Positions 28,712 to 37,273 of a stretch of 64,000 nucleotides of DNA are shown piece by piece. This DNA comes from CBFFRJ01 sp051486985 (lineage in GTDB: Bacteria > Pseudomonadota > Gammaproteobacteria > Enterobacterales > Enterobacteriaceae): assembly GCF_051486985.1 (NCBI RefSeq), contig NZ_JAHVDV010000005.1:124001-188000 (forward strand), in the 5' to 3' direction. The notes beneath the pieces were generated by a model. It was not told the DNA's origin. It did not search any database and saw nothing but the letters and a program-made list of their open reading frames with translations. The first letter of the stretch is position 1. Each line of letters opens with the position of its first letter. The translations under genes and the position numbers were made by a program.

Positions 28712-28730
28712 CAGGCGGCATTGCCGCCTG
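28712..28730 (+). terminator. Hairpin after helD
   Basis: CAGGCGGC / GCCGCCTG stem with a 3 nt loop between convergent helD and mgsA. There is no T run, so termination here is uncertain. Confidence 0.45.
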
Positions 28731-28737
28731 ATAACGC

Positions 28738-29196
28738 TTATTTAAGACGTTCAGCAAGGTAGCGCTGATAATCCGGAATCAGGATCTCAACACTGTCATT
28801 GAAGTGGGGCGACTGAATAATAAAATCTGCCGTTGAGAGGTTGGTGGCAACCGGAATATTCCAGACGGTTGCAAGACGCAGCAGCGCTTTGACATCGGGA
28901 TCGTGCGGCACCGCATTTAGCGGATCCCAGAAGAAAATCAGCACATCAATTTTTCCCTCAGAGATAAGGGCGCCCACTTGCTGGTCGCCGCCCATCGGGC
29001 CACTCAGCATGGCGTTGACGGTAAGGCCGGTAGCACGCTGGATAAGATTCCCCGTCGTGCCCGTTGCGTAGAGCTCATGTTGTGCCAGTTGAGCCTGATG
29101 ACGTTCAACCCAGGACATCAACATCTGTTTGCAGTGATCGTGCGCCACCAGCGCAATGTGCTTGCGCACCGGTAAAGAGCGTGTAGTGAGTTCCAT
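28738..29196 (-). CDS. mgsA: Methylglyoxal synthase
   Basis: Converts dihydroxyacetone phosphate to methylglyoxal and phosphate, a glycolytic bypass under phosphate limitation. 152 residues as in E. coli. The catalytic Asp71 is in GPMGGDQQ and His98 in VPHDPD, at the family positions. TGTTG (45-49) is the phosphate-binding segment. A single cytoplasmic domain. Confidence 0.97.
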   Translation of the reverse strand: MELTTRSLPVRKHIALVAHDHCKQMLMSWVERHQAQLAQHELYATGTTGNLIQRATGLTVNAMLSGPMGGDQQVGALISEGKIDVLIFFWDPLNAVPHDPDVKALLRLATVWNIPVATNLSTADFIIQSPHFNDSVEILIPDYQRYLAERLK

Positions 29197-29306
29197 GATT
29201 AACTTCCGTTATTTAATTTCGCTACAGATTACTGGAAGCGCCTGATGCTGCAAGAGAAGTCGACGAAAAAAAAGGGAGGTCGGGGATTCTGTTAACTGGC
29301 GCACAT

Positions 29307-29969
29307 TCAGGACGGTGGCTGTTGCCTGATCCATTGCATAAAGCGATCCCGTGTGGCGGGGTCAGCCTGTTGATACCAGTATCTGAGTCGCTGTTCGGTC
29401 AGGTTTTGGGATTGCGCAGGCGGCATATCAAGCTCAGAAATGCCCGACAGCAGGGTACTGTCATCAGCCGTTGTGGTTGAAAATTGTGCAAGGGAGGCAT
29501 ACTTGCCGGCGTTATTATAGCCTTCTGCTGCTCTCTCGTAGTCCCCCTCTTTCAGGGGCGAATTGATGTCAAGGATATCGAGCTTAACGGGAATGGGCGT
29601 TGCGTTGCCATCCAGTAATGCCATATGCGGAGTAGCATTAAATCGTTCGGCCTCTTTTTGAGAGTCCAGTAATGGCAGGCTGAAATTGACCTGTCCGATG
29701 TGCTGCGTATTAAAGGTGGCAATCAATGCCACGGATGTAAAAAGGCGTGATTCATGATCGCGGGTACTAATCGTTTTTTCGACCCGGAAAACGACCTGAT
29801 GCACTCCTTCTTCAAGTTCAATGCTCTCCGCGCCGCGTAATAACGAACTGGACACTTTTTTGCCATCCAGGACCAGCAGATCCACCTCGCCAGATAACCT
29901 CAGCGTGGTTGCCAGCAGTGGAATGGGTAAGAAAGCAATCATCATCACGACCGCACACCCGCCTCTCAT
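29307..29969 (-). CDS. csgI: YccT/CsgI, periplasmic curli inhibitor (DUF2057)
   Basis: Periplasmic protein reported in E. coli to inhibit curli subunit assembly. 220 residues with a signal peptide ending near LLATT, then LRLSGEVDLLVLDGKKVSSS, the hallmark of DUF2057, and a C-terminal QNLTEQRLRYWYQQADPATR. The middle part is more divergent from E. coli than its neighbours. Divergent from yccU. Curli genes themselves are not in this window. Confidence 0.88.
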   Translation of the reverse strand: MRGGCAVVMMIAFLPIPLLATTLRLSGEVDLLVLDGKKVSSSLLRGAESIELEEGVHQVVFRVEKTISTRDHESRLFTSVALIATFNTQHIGQVNFSLPLLDSQKEAERFNATPHMALLDGNATPIPVKLDILDINSPLKEGDYERAAEGYNNAGKYASLAQFSTTTADDSTLLSGISELDMPPAQSQNLTEQRLRYWYQQADPATRDRFMQWIRQQPPS

Positions 29970-30132
29970 TTCGCGCTCCTGTTTACGTGCCTTGCGGATA
30001 ACCGGAACCTTCAGGTTTTAGCTCGTTATTACTATACAGAGATAACCAGGCGGAACGCTCTCATGCTTATGTATGGATAAATGGTTGCAACGGCATGTTT
30101 GGCGTACACTTTCAAAAACCGTAGGAGGAAAC

Positions 30133-30546
30133 ATGAAAGAGACAGACATCGCTGAAATCCTTACCACGACCCATACCATTGCTCTGGTCGGCGCGAGTGA
30201 CAAACCTGACAGGCCGAGCTACCGCGTGATGAAATACCTTCTTGACCAGGGTTATCACGTCATCCCTGTTTCGCCAAAAGTGGCAGGAAGCACGTTGCTG
30301 GGACAAAAGGGGTACGCCACCCTCGCGGATGTGCCGGAAAAGGTCGATATGGTGGATGTGTTTCGTCATTCAGAAGCCGCCTGGGGTGTGGCGCAGGAGG
30401 CGATTGCCATTGGCGCGAAAACCCTCTGGCTGCAGTTGGGTGTGATAAACGAACAGGCAGCGGTTTTAGCCAGTGAGGCGGGAATGAAAGTGGTAATGGA
30501 CCGGTGCCCGGCTATTGAGATACCGAGACTGGGGCTGACTAAATAA
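30133..30546 (+). CDS. yccU: CoA-binding domain protein YccU
   Basis: Small cytoplasmic protein with a Rossmann-type CoA-binding fold; role unknown. 137 residues from MKETDIAEIL; the ATG at 30133 follows GGAGGAAAC, while an earlier in-frame start at 30073 lacks such a site. The nucleotide-binding pattern IALVGASDKPDRPS and VIPVSPK is clear, as is the C-terminal MDRCPAIEIPRLG. Convergent with hspQ. Confidence 0.94.
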   Translation: MKETDIAEILTTTHTIALVGASDKPDRPSYRVMKYLLDQGYHVIPVSPKVAGSTLLGQKGYATLADVPEKVDMVDVFRHSEAAWGVAQEAIAIGAKTLWLQLGVINEQAAVLASEAGMKVVMDRCPAIEIPRLGLTK

Positions 30547-30550
30547 AAAA

Positions 30551-30569
30551 CACCCCGCGATGCGGGGTG
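30551..30569 (-). terminator. Terminator of hspQ
   Basis: CACCCCGC / GCGGGGTG stem with a GAT loop. On the minus strand it is followed by TTTTTTATTT, a strong signal for hspQ; it may also serve yccU on the other strand. Confidence 0.85.
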
Positions 30570-30572
30570 CTG

Positions 30573-30890
30573 TTAATGGCGGAGGCGAGGGGCCTGAAGT
30601 TGCTTACGAATGGATCGTGAGAGCTCGTCCATTGAGGATTGCTCAGGGTGTTCATCCGCGGTTTCACGCGTCAGCTGTGCTTCAGCGAGATAGGTATGGA
30701 CTGGCTCGCCGTCATCCCCTTCCATAATCACATGGTACCAGGGCGCTGCGCGTAGTTCATCGTTCACCGCCACTTCATCAACCGGCGGTTCATCCAGAGA
30801 GTACTCTGCATCAATATCAAGCACGACGCCCAAATAACCCAGCAACGAGTGACGTACCTGCTGACCAATGCCGAATTTGCTGGCTATCAT
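30573..30890 (-). CDS. hspQ: Heat shock protein HspQ
   Basis: Hemimethylated-DNA-binding-like (YccV) protein that acts as a specificity factor for Lon. 105 residues from MIASKFGIGQQVRHSLLGYL; a GGAGG lies five bases before this ATG, which fixes the start against the GTG two codons upstream. The C terminus MDELSRSIRKQLQAPRLRH matches relatives. A heat-shock promoter is expected but was not identified. Confidence 0.95.
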   Translation of the reverse strand: MIASKFGIGQQVRHSLLGYLGVVLDIDAEYSLDEPPVDEVAVNDELRAAPWYHVIMEGDDGEPVHTYLAEAQLTRETADEHPEQSSMDELSRSIRKQLQAPRLRH

Positions 30891-30949
30891 AGTCACCTCC
30901 TTAAAACAGTTACCTACATTGATATGTGGGCAACGTTCCAGAAATCAAG

Positions 30950-32140
30950 TTACATGACGCGACAGGCAAACCCTTTAAGATACAGCCCTTCCGGGTAAGG
31001 GGCGATCACCGGGTGATCGGCGGCCTGACGGAACTGCTCTATAAATTGTACATCACGACCAGCATCTATTGCGGCATCAGCGATAATTTTCTGGAACAGA
31101 TCGGTCGTCATCAGCCCGGAGCAGGAGAAGGTCATCAACACGCCGCCGGGGTTGAGAAGTTGGATTGCCAGCATGTTAATGTCTTTATAACCGCGGCAGG
31201 CACCCTGAAGCTGACTTTTGTTTTCAACAAATTTTGGCGGGTCCATCACAATGACATCAAAGGTCTCACCCTGATCACGATATTTACGCAGTAACTTAAA
31301 CACATCATCACGAACGAACTCCGCTTTGCTGAGGTCGAGCTGGTTAAGTTCGACATTCTTTTTCGCTACGTCCAGCGCTTCCTGTGAGGTATCAACACTC
31401 ACAACCTGACGGCAGTTTCCCATCAGGGCAGAGACAGCAAAACCGCCGGTATAAGAGAAGCAGTTGAGGACACGTTTGTCGGCGACATAGCGACGGGTAG
31501 CGAGACGGCTGTCCCGCTGATCGAGGTAGTAACCAGTCTTGTGACCCGCCTGGATATCGACGTACAGCTTCATGCCATTTTCTTCAATGGGCAACAGTGT
31601 CGGCGGCAATTCACCCAGAACCGGACCTTGCGTGAGCTCCATACCCTCTTTTTTACGCACGGCAACGTCACTGCGATCATAAATTGAACAGGCCGGATAG
31701 AGCGCCTGCAGCGCCGATAAAAGCGCAGGGCGCTGATATTCCGCGCCCGCGCTCAGAAGCTGTAGCACCAGAAAATTACCAAAACGGTCGATTGTCACCC
31801 CAGGTAAGCCATCCGATTCGCCCGCGACGAGACGATAGCTGTCAAGGCCATCACGCTGCGCCAGCCAGTCACGCCAGGTCTGCGCCTGCTCAATACGGCG
31901 GGTAAAGAAATCGATGTCAATCGCTTCGTTTTTATCGAAAGTCCAGACACGAGCACGGATTTGCGAAGCAGGCGAGAAAGCGCCGCGCGCCAGCCATTTG
32001 CCCTGGGCATCCACGATATCAACGGTTTCACCCAGGCTGGCTTTCCCTTCCATACGGGCGACAGCGCCAGAGAAAACCCACGGGTGGCGGCGCAGCAGCG
32101 ATTTTTCGCGGCCTTTGGTCAAAATTAAACGTGCACTCAT
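30950..32140 (-). CDS. rlmI: 23S rRNA m5C1962 methyltransferase RlmI
   Basis: Methylates C1962 of 23S rRNA using SAM. 396 residues as in E. coli. An N-terminal PUA domain (about 1-80, MSARLILTKGREKSLLRRHP) is followed by an EEHEE insertion and the Rossmann MTase domain with NCFSYTGGFAVSALMGN and VMDPPKFVENK, then the catalytic cysteine region FSCSGLM. Monocistronic here. Confidence 0.97.
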   Translation of the reverse strand: MSARLILTKGREKSLLRRHPWVFSGAVARMEGKASLGETVDIVDAQGKWLARGAFSPASQIRARVWTFDKNEAIDIDFFTRRIEQAQTWRDWLAQRDGLDSYRLVAGESDGLPGVTIDRFGNFLVLQLLSAGAEYQRPALLSALQALYPACSIYDRSDVAVRKKEGMELTQGPVLGELPPTLLPIEENGMKLYVDIQAGHKTGYYLDQRDSRLATRRYVADKRVLNCFSYTGGFAVSALMGNCRQVVSVDTSQEALDVAKKNVELNQLDLSKAEFVRDDVFKLLRKYRDQGETFDVIVMDPPKFVENKSQLQGACRGYKDINMLAIQLLNPGGVLMTFSCSGLMTTDLFQKIIADAAIDAGRDVQFIEQFRQAADHPVIAPYPEGLYLKGFACRVM

Positions 32141-32217
32141 AGTTAATTATTCAGCTAAACGGGAGAAATTGGGCGCTATTGTCAGGGGTTCATGCTGTAA
32201 TTGCAACGCACCACGTA

Positions 32218-33021
32218 TTAATCTGAATGTTCACTTTCAAAAACCACAACCCCAAGCGTGCCGGCAATTGCGCTGACGTTGCTGTCACCGTGTCGGATCC
32301 AGTTCTTGATATAGTCAATGAGATTTTTATCTCCGGAAGCATCCCAGAGGTTCAGGTAGCCCACCGCTTTCCAGCGCTGAATTTCTCGGAAAAAAACATG
32401 TTCACACAGATAATAAGAGACGCCGTGGATGTGCTTTAAACTGGCTCGGTCCCAGATGCGGGTAATGCTTTTCAGTTCAAGCATCGTGATATTGTCATTG
32501 ATAAACTGCAGGATGGCGGAGGCAGGAATATTTTTCGGCACATCCCTGAGTACCTCCTGAAGATAGCCAAAGACCCGTGTGTTGTTCTCATTTATCGTGG
32601 GGTGATGGGCGAGTGGCAATGAGTTCCAGTGGTCCTGAATATAGTAGAGGTTACTCATTGCAGCCGCTTCACAGATAGCCTCTTCAAACCAGTGGTGTTT
32701 ATGAACGTTCGCTCTGTCATACCGGCAATATGCGTGGCACAGCATGTGGGTAAACTGATACATGATCATCCCCCAGTTTGTGGCATCCGTGATATTGAGA
32801 CAAACACGGTAATTATCTTTTTCTTTAATGATGAACTGAGGCGAAAAAACCATTGGGCAGGAGGAGCGCATTGCATTGGTCAGAATAATATTTTTCTCCA
32901 GCCCGTAGCCCACCATTTCGGCAAAGGTACGGTAGGTTTCGGCGAGTATAACGTCCAACACCTCTGCCTCAATGCCATGCCACTGCCTGATATCGCTTAC
33001 AGCAATGCGGATGTGCGCCAT
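32218..33021 (-). CDS. Uncharacterised protein with degenerate gluzincin-like motif
   Basis: I do not recognise the family. 267 residues, no signal peptide or membrane helix. Residues 88-118 resemble a zinc metallopeptidase core: YQFTHMLCHAY, then HKHHWFEEAICEAAA. The pattern is H92-M-L-C-H96 with an acidic cluster E113/E114/E118 about 17-22 residues on. The catalytic glutamate of HExxH is Met93, so if the fold is right it may be inactive or use another residue. Start ATG at 33021 follows AGGAAG. The gene lies between rlmI and acyP, adjacent in E. coli, and is more AT-rich than its neighbours, which suggests acquisition. Confidence 0.8.
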   Translation of the reverse strand: MAHIRIAVSDIRQWHGIEAEVLDVILAETYRTFAEMVGYGLEKNIILTNAMRSSCPMVFSPQFIIKEKDNYRVCLNITDATNWGMIMYQFTHMLCHAYCRYDRANVHKHHWFEEAICEAAAMSNLYYIQDHWNSLPLAHHPTINENNTRVFGYLQEVLRDVPKNIPASAILQFINDNITMLELKSITRIWDRASLKHIHGVSYYLCEHVFFREIQRWKAVGYLNLWDASGDKNLIDYIKNWIRHGDSNVSAIAGTLGVVVFESEHSD

Positions 33022-33241
33022 TTATCTTCCTGTAGAGTAAAGGGTTAACAAGAGTCCATCTGAAAACGATTACGTGGTACATAGCACCCGTGATGCCTGA
33101 GTCATAATGTCACACGGAAATTGCTTATCCTCAAACGAATCAGAAGCTTAGTCTTGTTTTTGTCGCCAGAGGTACAGTTTACTAAAATTAACAGTACTAA
33201 AGGCTAACACAGAAGCAAAACCACAAAAATAAGGGGGATTT

Positions 33242-33532
33242 ATGACCAGCACCGCACCATCTTGCACAATCTGTTGGGTACATGGGCGTGTTCAGGGGGT
33301 GGGATTTCGCTACAGCACACAACATGAGGCACAACGCCTGGGCTTGACGGGGTACGCCCGGAATATGGATGACGGGAGTGTCGAAGTGGTTGCCTGCGGA
33401 CATCAGGAAAGGGTTGATCAACTGATTACATGGTTAAAGGCGGGCGGGCCACGCAGTGCCAGAGTTGAGCGAGTTCTTACCGAACCGCATCAACCCGACA
33501 GTAAGTGGTCAAATTTCAGTATCCGCTACTAA
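33242..33532 (+). CDS. yccX: Acylphosphatase
   Basis: Hydrolyses acyl phosphates. 96 residues with the signature VHGRVQGVGFRYSTQ carrying the catalytic Arg and the phosphate loop, and the catalytic Asn in GYARNMDDGSVEVVACG. Start MTSTAPSC is four residues longer than the E. coli protein. The stop TAA at 33530-33532 overlaps the TAG of convergent tusE on the four bases CTAA. The gene is also called acyP. Confidence 0.96.
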   Translation: MTSTAPSCTICWVHGRVQGVGFRYSTQHEAQRLGLTGYARNMDDGSVEVVACGHQERVDQLITWLKAGGPRSARVERVLTEPHQPDSKWSNFSIRY

Positions 33533-33855
33533 ATACACTTTACCGGCTTAGGCAGGCCAGCAATTTTGGTCGCCTGCTTTGCCGGCCCTTTTGGAAAGAG
33601 GCGATACAAATATCGACTGTTGCCTTTCTCTTCACCAAACTTATTGGCCATCGCTTTTACCAGCATACGTATGGCTGGCGACGTATTAAATTCCAGATAG
33701 AAATCGCGGACAAAGCGCACCACTTCCCAGTGCTCTACAGAAAGGGTAATGCCTTCGTTTTCAGCGATAGCCAGCGCCAGCCCATCACTCCAGAGCGTAG
33801 TATCTTTCAGATAGCCTTCGCTATCGGTCTCTATTTCTTTGCCTTCAAAAATCAT
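33529..33855 (-). CDS. tusE: Sulfur relay protein TusE
   Basis: DsrC-like protein that passes persulfide sulfur from TusBCD to MnmA for 2-thiouridine in tRNA wobble positions. 108 residues from MIFEGKEIETD (E. coli 109). The conserved C-terminal tail GLPKPVKCI ends in the sulfur-carrying cysteine next to last. The start at 33855 is chosen by homology; the frame is open four codons further. Confidence 0.96.
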   Translation of the reverse strand: MIFEGKEIETDSEGYLKDTTLWSDGLALAIAENEGITLSVEHWEVVRFVRDFYLEFNTSPAIRMLVKAMANKFGEEKGNSRYLYRLFPKGPAKQATKIAGLPKPVKCI

Positions 33856-33907
33856 GATGTATCGCAATGTTAGTCAGTCACGGCGAGGCAGTGTAACAAA
33901 AAACAAA

Positions 33908-33925
33908 GCCCCGCTTAAGCGGGGC
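33908..33925 (-). terminator. Terminator of yccA
   Basis: Perfect palindrome GCCCCGCTTAAGCGGGGC followed on the minus strand by TTTGTTTTTTG. Confidence 0.85.
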
Positions 33926-33948
33926 CTGGAAGTGATGTCCTAAGAGGA

Positions 33949-34608
33949 TCAATCTCGGCTGGCGAAGCCAAGGATACTCAACAGGCTGACAAAAATGTTG
34001 TAGATAGAGACATACAGGCTGACGGTGGCGCGGATGTAATTGGTCTCGCCGCCGTTAATGATATTACTGGTTTCATACAGGATGGCACCTGTTGAAATCA
34101 GGATAAACACCGCGCTGATAGCAAGGTGCAGGGCAGGCAACTGCAGGAAGATGTTCGCTACCATCCCGATAAGCACAACCACGATGCCCGCCATCAGCAT
34201 ACCGCCGAGGAAAGACATGTCTTTACGGGTAGTCAGAACATAAGCCGAGCAGCAGAAGAACACCAACGCGGTGCCACCAAGTGCCAGCGCAATCACATCC
34301 CCCATACCGGCGGAGAGATAGGCATTCAGAATGGGGCCCAGGATGTAGCCAAGGAAGCCCGTAAACGCAAAGGCCGAAACAATACCGATGGGCTGATTAG
34401 CAGTTTTATAGGTCAGGAACATCAGACCATACATTCCCACCAGCGTCAGGATCAGTCCGGGCGAAGGCAGCGCCAGCAGCGTGCTTGCCGTGGCGGTGAT
34501 AGCAGAAAACGCCAGGGTCAGGCTAAGAAGAAAATAGGTGTTACGCAGCACTTTATGGGTGCTAAGCAACGATGTACGGTCGCGCGAGGAGGTAATTATA
34601 CGATCCAT
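33949..34608 (-). CDS. yccA: FtsH modulator YccA (Bax inhibitor-1 family)
   Basis: Inner-membrane protein of the BI-1 family, a substrate and modulator of the FtsH protease that counters lethal SecY degradation when translocation jams. 219 residues, seven hydrophobic helices, N-terminal MDRIITSSRDRTSLLSTHKV. The end GFASRD is like E. coli. A perfect CpxR box upstream (34677-34691) agrees with its known place in the Cpx envelope-stress regulon. Confidence 0.96.
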   Translation of the reverse strand: MDRIITSSRDRTSLLSTHKVLRNTYFLLSLTLAFSAITATASTLLALPSPGLILTLVGMYGLMFLTYKTANQPIGIVSAFAFTGFLGYILGPILNAYLSAGMGDVIALALGGTALVFFCCSAYVLTTRKDMSFLGGMLMAGIVVVLIGMVANIFLQLPALHLAISAVFILISTGAILYETSNIINGGETNYIRATVSLYVSIYNIFVSLLSILGFASRD

Positions 34609-34676
34609 GAGGCACTCTCTTTAAATAATGTCATATGTGCAGAGGATAGAAAATCCCGGTTTCCTTACCTAGCTGT

Positions 34677-34691
34677 TTTACCCATCTTTAC
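34677..34691 (-). promoter_or_regulatory. CpxR box of yccA
   Basis: GTAAAGATGGGTAAA on the minus strand equals GTAAA-N5-GTAAA, the CpxR consensus, 69 bp before the yccA start. Confidence 0.85.
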
Positions 34692-34878
34692 TCTGAATAC
34701 TTCCCGGTTAACATAGTTATTTATCCTGCATTTTTAACAAATATCGATACTAGCGCGCATTTGTTAAAAATAACCCTACCTGTGTCTTATATGTAGCTGA
34801 AAAATATTGCCCTGACCTGAATTGGCAGCTAAGAGTGTAAGCGCACCGTCATCATAAAAAACCTTCAGGGCGTAGGAT

Positions 34879-36513
34879 ATGAAATCACATACTTTGACGC
34901 ATGTAGCACTGAGCCTGTTTTTAATCAGTGGGTTAGGGAGTGCCACTTACTCTTTTGCGGCCAGCGTACCACCGGGTACTGTACTGGCCGCGCAGCAGGA
35001 ACTGGTTCGTAATAATGGAAGTGAGCCTGCATCACTGGATCCACATAAAGTAGAAAGCGATGTTGAATTCACTATTATCAGTGATTTATTCGATGGGCTT
35101 GTTGCGGTAAAAAATGATGGCTCAATTGAGCCCCGACTCGCACAAGCATGGGAAAACAAAGACAATACGGTCTGGATTTTTCATCTTCGTCCAAAGGTGA
35201 CCTGGTCAGATGGTACTGCCATTACCGCTAAAGATTTCGCCTGGAGTTGGCAGCGGCTGGTGGATCCTAAAACGGCATCGCCCTATGCGAGCTATCCGGG
35301 AAACATGCATATCGAGAACGCCCGCGAGATTGCGCTTGGTAGTAAACCTGCTGAGAGCCTGGGTGTAAAAGCGCTGGATGACAACACCCTGGAAATTCGT
35401 CTGACGCAGCCTAACGCTGCCTTTCTGGCCATGCTCGCGCACCCTTCGATGGTGCCTGTCGACAGGATCCTTATCAATCGCTTTGCTGAGAAATGGACGA
35501 AACCGGAACATATTGTCACCAGTGGCGCATACAAACTGAGTGAGTGGGTGGTAAATGAAAAAATTGTCGCCCAGCGCAATACGCGTTACTGGAACAATAA
35601 AGACACCATCATTAATAAAGTAACCTACCTGCCGATTACCTCAGAAACCGCTGACGTAAACCGTTTCAGGGCGGGTGAAATTGATGTCACCTACAGTGTG
35701 CCAGTGAATCAGTTTGCCCAGTTGAAAGCGACCCTGGGCGACCAGATGAAAGTGCTGCCGTTGCTCTCAACCTATTACTATGAACTCAATACCACCCGGC
35801 CTCCATTTAATGATGCGCGGGTCAGGCTGGCGCTGAACATGGCGCTCGACAAAGATATCATTGCACAGAAGGTGATGGCGCAAGGGCAACGCCCCGCCTG
35901 GTTAATCAGCCAGCCTGAGATCGGCGGCATCACATTGACCGCCCCGGAGTATGCCTCATGGCCACGCGAAAAGCGTATTGACGAGGCCAGGAAACTGCTG
36001 AACGAGGCCGGGTATAACGATGCCCATCCCCTGTCGTTTTCTCTGCTCTATAACACAATGGAGACGCATCAGCGGCTGGCCATTGCCGTCAGTTCGATGT
36101 GGAAGAAAAATCTGGGAGTAGAGGCAAAACTGCAAAATCAGGAATGGAAAACCATGCTGGATACCATGCATACCGGCAACTTTGATGCCGTCCGATATTC
36201 CTGGATTGCGGATTACGATGATGCTGCCACCTTTTTAAATAACTTCCGCACCGACGATAGCGAAAACACGTCGAAGTACAGTAACCCTGCCTATGACGAC
36301 GCGCTCCGGAATGCGGCTAAAGCCGGGGATGTCACTGAACGCGGCCGCTTTTATCAGCAGGCGGAGGATATACTGGCGAAAGATGTTCCGGCCATTCCGC
36401 TCTATCACTACGTTCGTGCACATCTTGTGAAACCCTGGGTAGGGGGATTTGCGCCCGATCGGCTGGGATATTTCTTTACCAAAGATCTTTATATCAAAAA
36501 ACATGAGCAGTAA
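34879..36513 (+). CDS. Orphan OppA-like oligopeptide-binding protein
   Basis: Periplasmic solute-binding protein of the SBP_bac_5 family. 544 residues, signal peptide ending near SFAAS, then VPPGTVLAAQQELVRNNGSE, typical of mature OppA and MppA, with LDPHKVESDVE and RPKVTWSDGTAITAKDFAWS. No permease or ATPase gene is nearby, so it probably feeds the Opp permease encoded elsewhere, or acts like MppA in murein tripeptide uptake; this is inference. The gene is not present between yccA and serT in E. coli K-12. It is read toward the tRNA gene. Confidence 0.9.
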   Translation: MKSHTLTHVALSLFLISGLGSATYSFAASVPPGTVLAAQQELVRNNGSEPASLDPHKVESDVEFTIISDLFDGLVAVKNDGSIEPRLAQAWENKDNTVWIFHLRPKVTWSDGTAITAKDFAWSWQRLVDPKTASPYASYPGNMHIENAREIALGSKPAESLGVKALDDNTLEIRLTQPNAAFLAMLAHPSMVPVDRILINRFAEKWTKPEHIVTSGAYKLSEWVVNEKIVAQRNTRYWNNKDTIINKVTYLPITSETADVNRFRAGEIDVTYSVPVNQFAQLKATLGDQMKVLPLLSTYYYELNTTRPPFNDARVRLALNMALDKDIIAQKVMAQGQRPAWLISQPEIGGITLTAPEYASWPREKRIDEARKLLNEAGYNDAHPLSFSLLYNTMETHQRLAIAVSSMWKKNLGVEAKLQNQEWKTMLDTMHTGNFDAVRYSWIADYDDAATFLNNFRTDDSENTSKYSNPAYDDALRNAAKAGDVTERGRFYQQAEDILAKDVPAIPLYHYVRAHLVKPWVGGFAPDRLGYFFTKDLYIKKHEQ

Positions 36514-36652
36514 GGTGAGGTGAAAAGTGCTGGTTTAATAGTCAATTTGTTTTAATTTCAGACGATTAAATCACATTTGTCTGTTTTTCAGGCAAACGGT
36601 GCATAACGGGCTTTACAGACGTCATCGGGATGTTTATAGTGCGCCTCATTCC

Positions 36653-36740
36653 GGAAGTGTGGCCGAGCGGTTGAAGGCACCGGTCTTGAAAACCGGCGAC
36701 CCGAAAGGGTTCCAGAGTTCGAATCTCTGCGCTTCCGCCA
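36653..36740 (+). tRNA. serT: tRNA-Ser (anticodon UGA)
   Basis: 88 nt with encoded CCA. Acceptor stem GGAAGTG / CGCTTCC, D-arm GCCGAGCGGTTGAAGGC, anticodon loop CTTGAAA with anticodon TGA, long class II variable arm GCGACCCGAAAGGGTTCC and T-loop TTCGAAT. It appears identical to E. coli serT. Its last 14 bases form part of the attachment repeat of the adjoining island, and the gene is restored to full length by it. Confidence 0.98.
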
Positions 36741-36750
36741 GATTAAACAA
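36727..36750 (+). repeat. attL-type direct repeat, left copy
   Basis: 24 bp spanning the last 14 bases of tRNA-Ser (CTGCGCTTCCGCCA) and the next ten (GATTAAACAA). The same 24 bases recur exactly at 41031-41054. A tRNA 3' end repeated downstream next to an integrase fragment is the classical signature of site-specific integration. Confidence 0.93.
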
Positions 36751-36782
36751 GGGGTTACCGAAAGGTAACCCCTTTGTTTTTT
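36751..36782 (+). terminator. Terminator of serT at the left island end
   Basis: GGGGTTACC / GGTAACCCC stem with GAAA loop followed by TTTGTTTTTT, 10 bp after the tRNA. A sequence-related terminator follows the right repeat at 41055. Confidence 0.88.
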
Positions 36783-36838
36783 GGCCTCTTGGTATGGTGT
36801 AGGTATATTCACTTGGTATATTTTCCGACCCTCCATCC

Positions 36839-37234
36839 TCATTCTTCCTCTGTATCACTCAAAAATGGCAGGTCCAGCGACGGAGAAATTTTTATTTTCC
36901 TATCGTAAACCAGCACCTGACTCTCTGTTTTGTGACCACTGAATAACTGCTTATCTTTACCAGATCCTTCGTAGTCTGAAATAGCCTTAGCTTTAACGTC
37001 ATGGTAAGTACCCGGTATGGTTTTACCCAGGGAAACTTCCGCAGCTTTCTTCGCTTTATTCCACCAGTTGTTAAAAGTTTTACGGTTGAGTTTCCCTCCA
37101 TCCGGTCCAGCGATTACCAGTCCATTGGACCGATCACCGGGTAGCCACTGGAACAGCTTTTGAAGAAGTTCAGCCAAGTTGGCGTGGAGTGCCGGGAGGA
37201 ATACTATCAGGAGATTGGTGAGAAAAAGGCTCAT
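36839..37234 (-). pseudogene. Phage-type tyrosine integrase, C-terminal fragment
   Basis: Only the catalytic C-terminal part remains, from about LPGDRSNGLVIAGPDGGK to the end. The tyrosine recombinase residues are visible: the H-x-x-K form of the HxxR motif in TYHDVKAKAISDYEGS, then FSGHKTESQVLVYDRK with the GH pair and the Tyr nucleophile. The N-terminal arm- and core-binding domains and the first catalytic Arg are missing; the first 30 or so residues of the open frame look unrelated. Its location right inside the left repeat, pointing toward the tRNA, is typical of integrases of tRNA islands. It cannot be active. Confidence 0.85.
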
Positions 37235-37273
37235 AAATTGGGGGCCAAGAGGTTACAACAGTTGCTTGAGTAA
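37166..37273 (+). pseudogene. Coding-like fragment of unknown origin
   Basis: A forward reading frame ending at TAA 37271-37273 encodes a strongly charged tail (ECREEYYQEIGEKKAHKLGA, then KRLQQLLE). It has no start codon after the preceding stop at 37142, and it begins about where the integrase homology ends. It looks like the C terminus of a phage gene joined to the integrase fragment by deletion. I do not recognise the protein. Confidence 0.35.
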
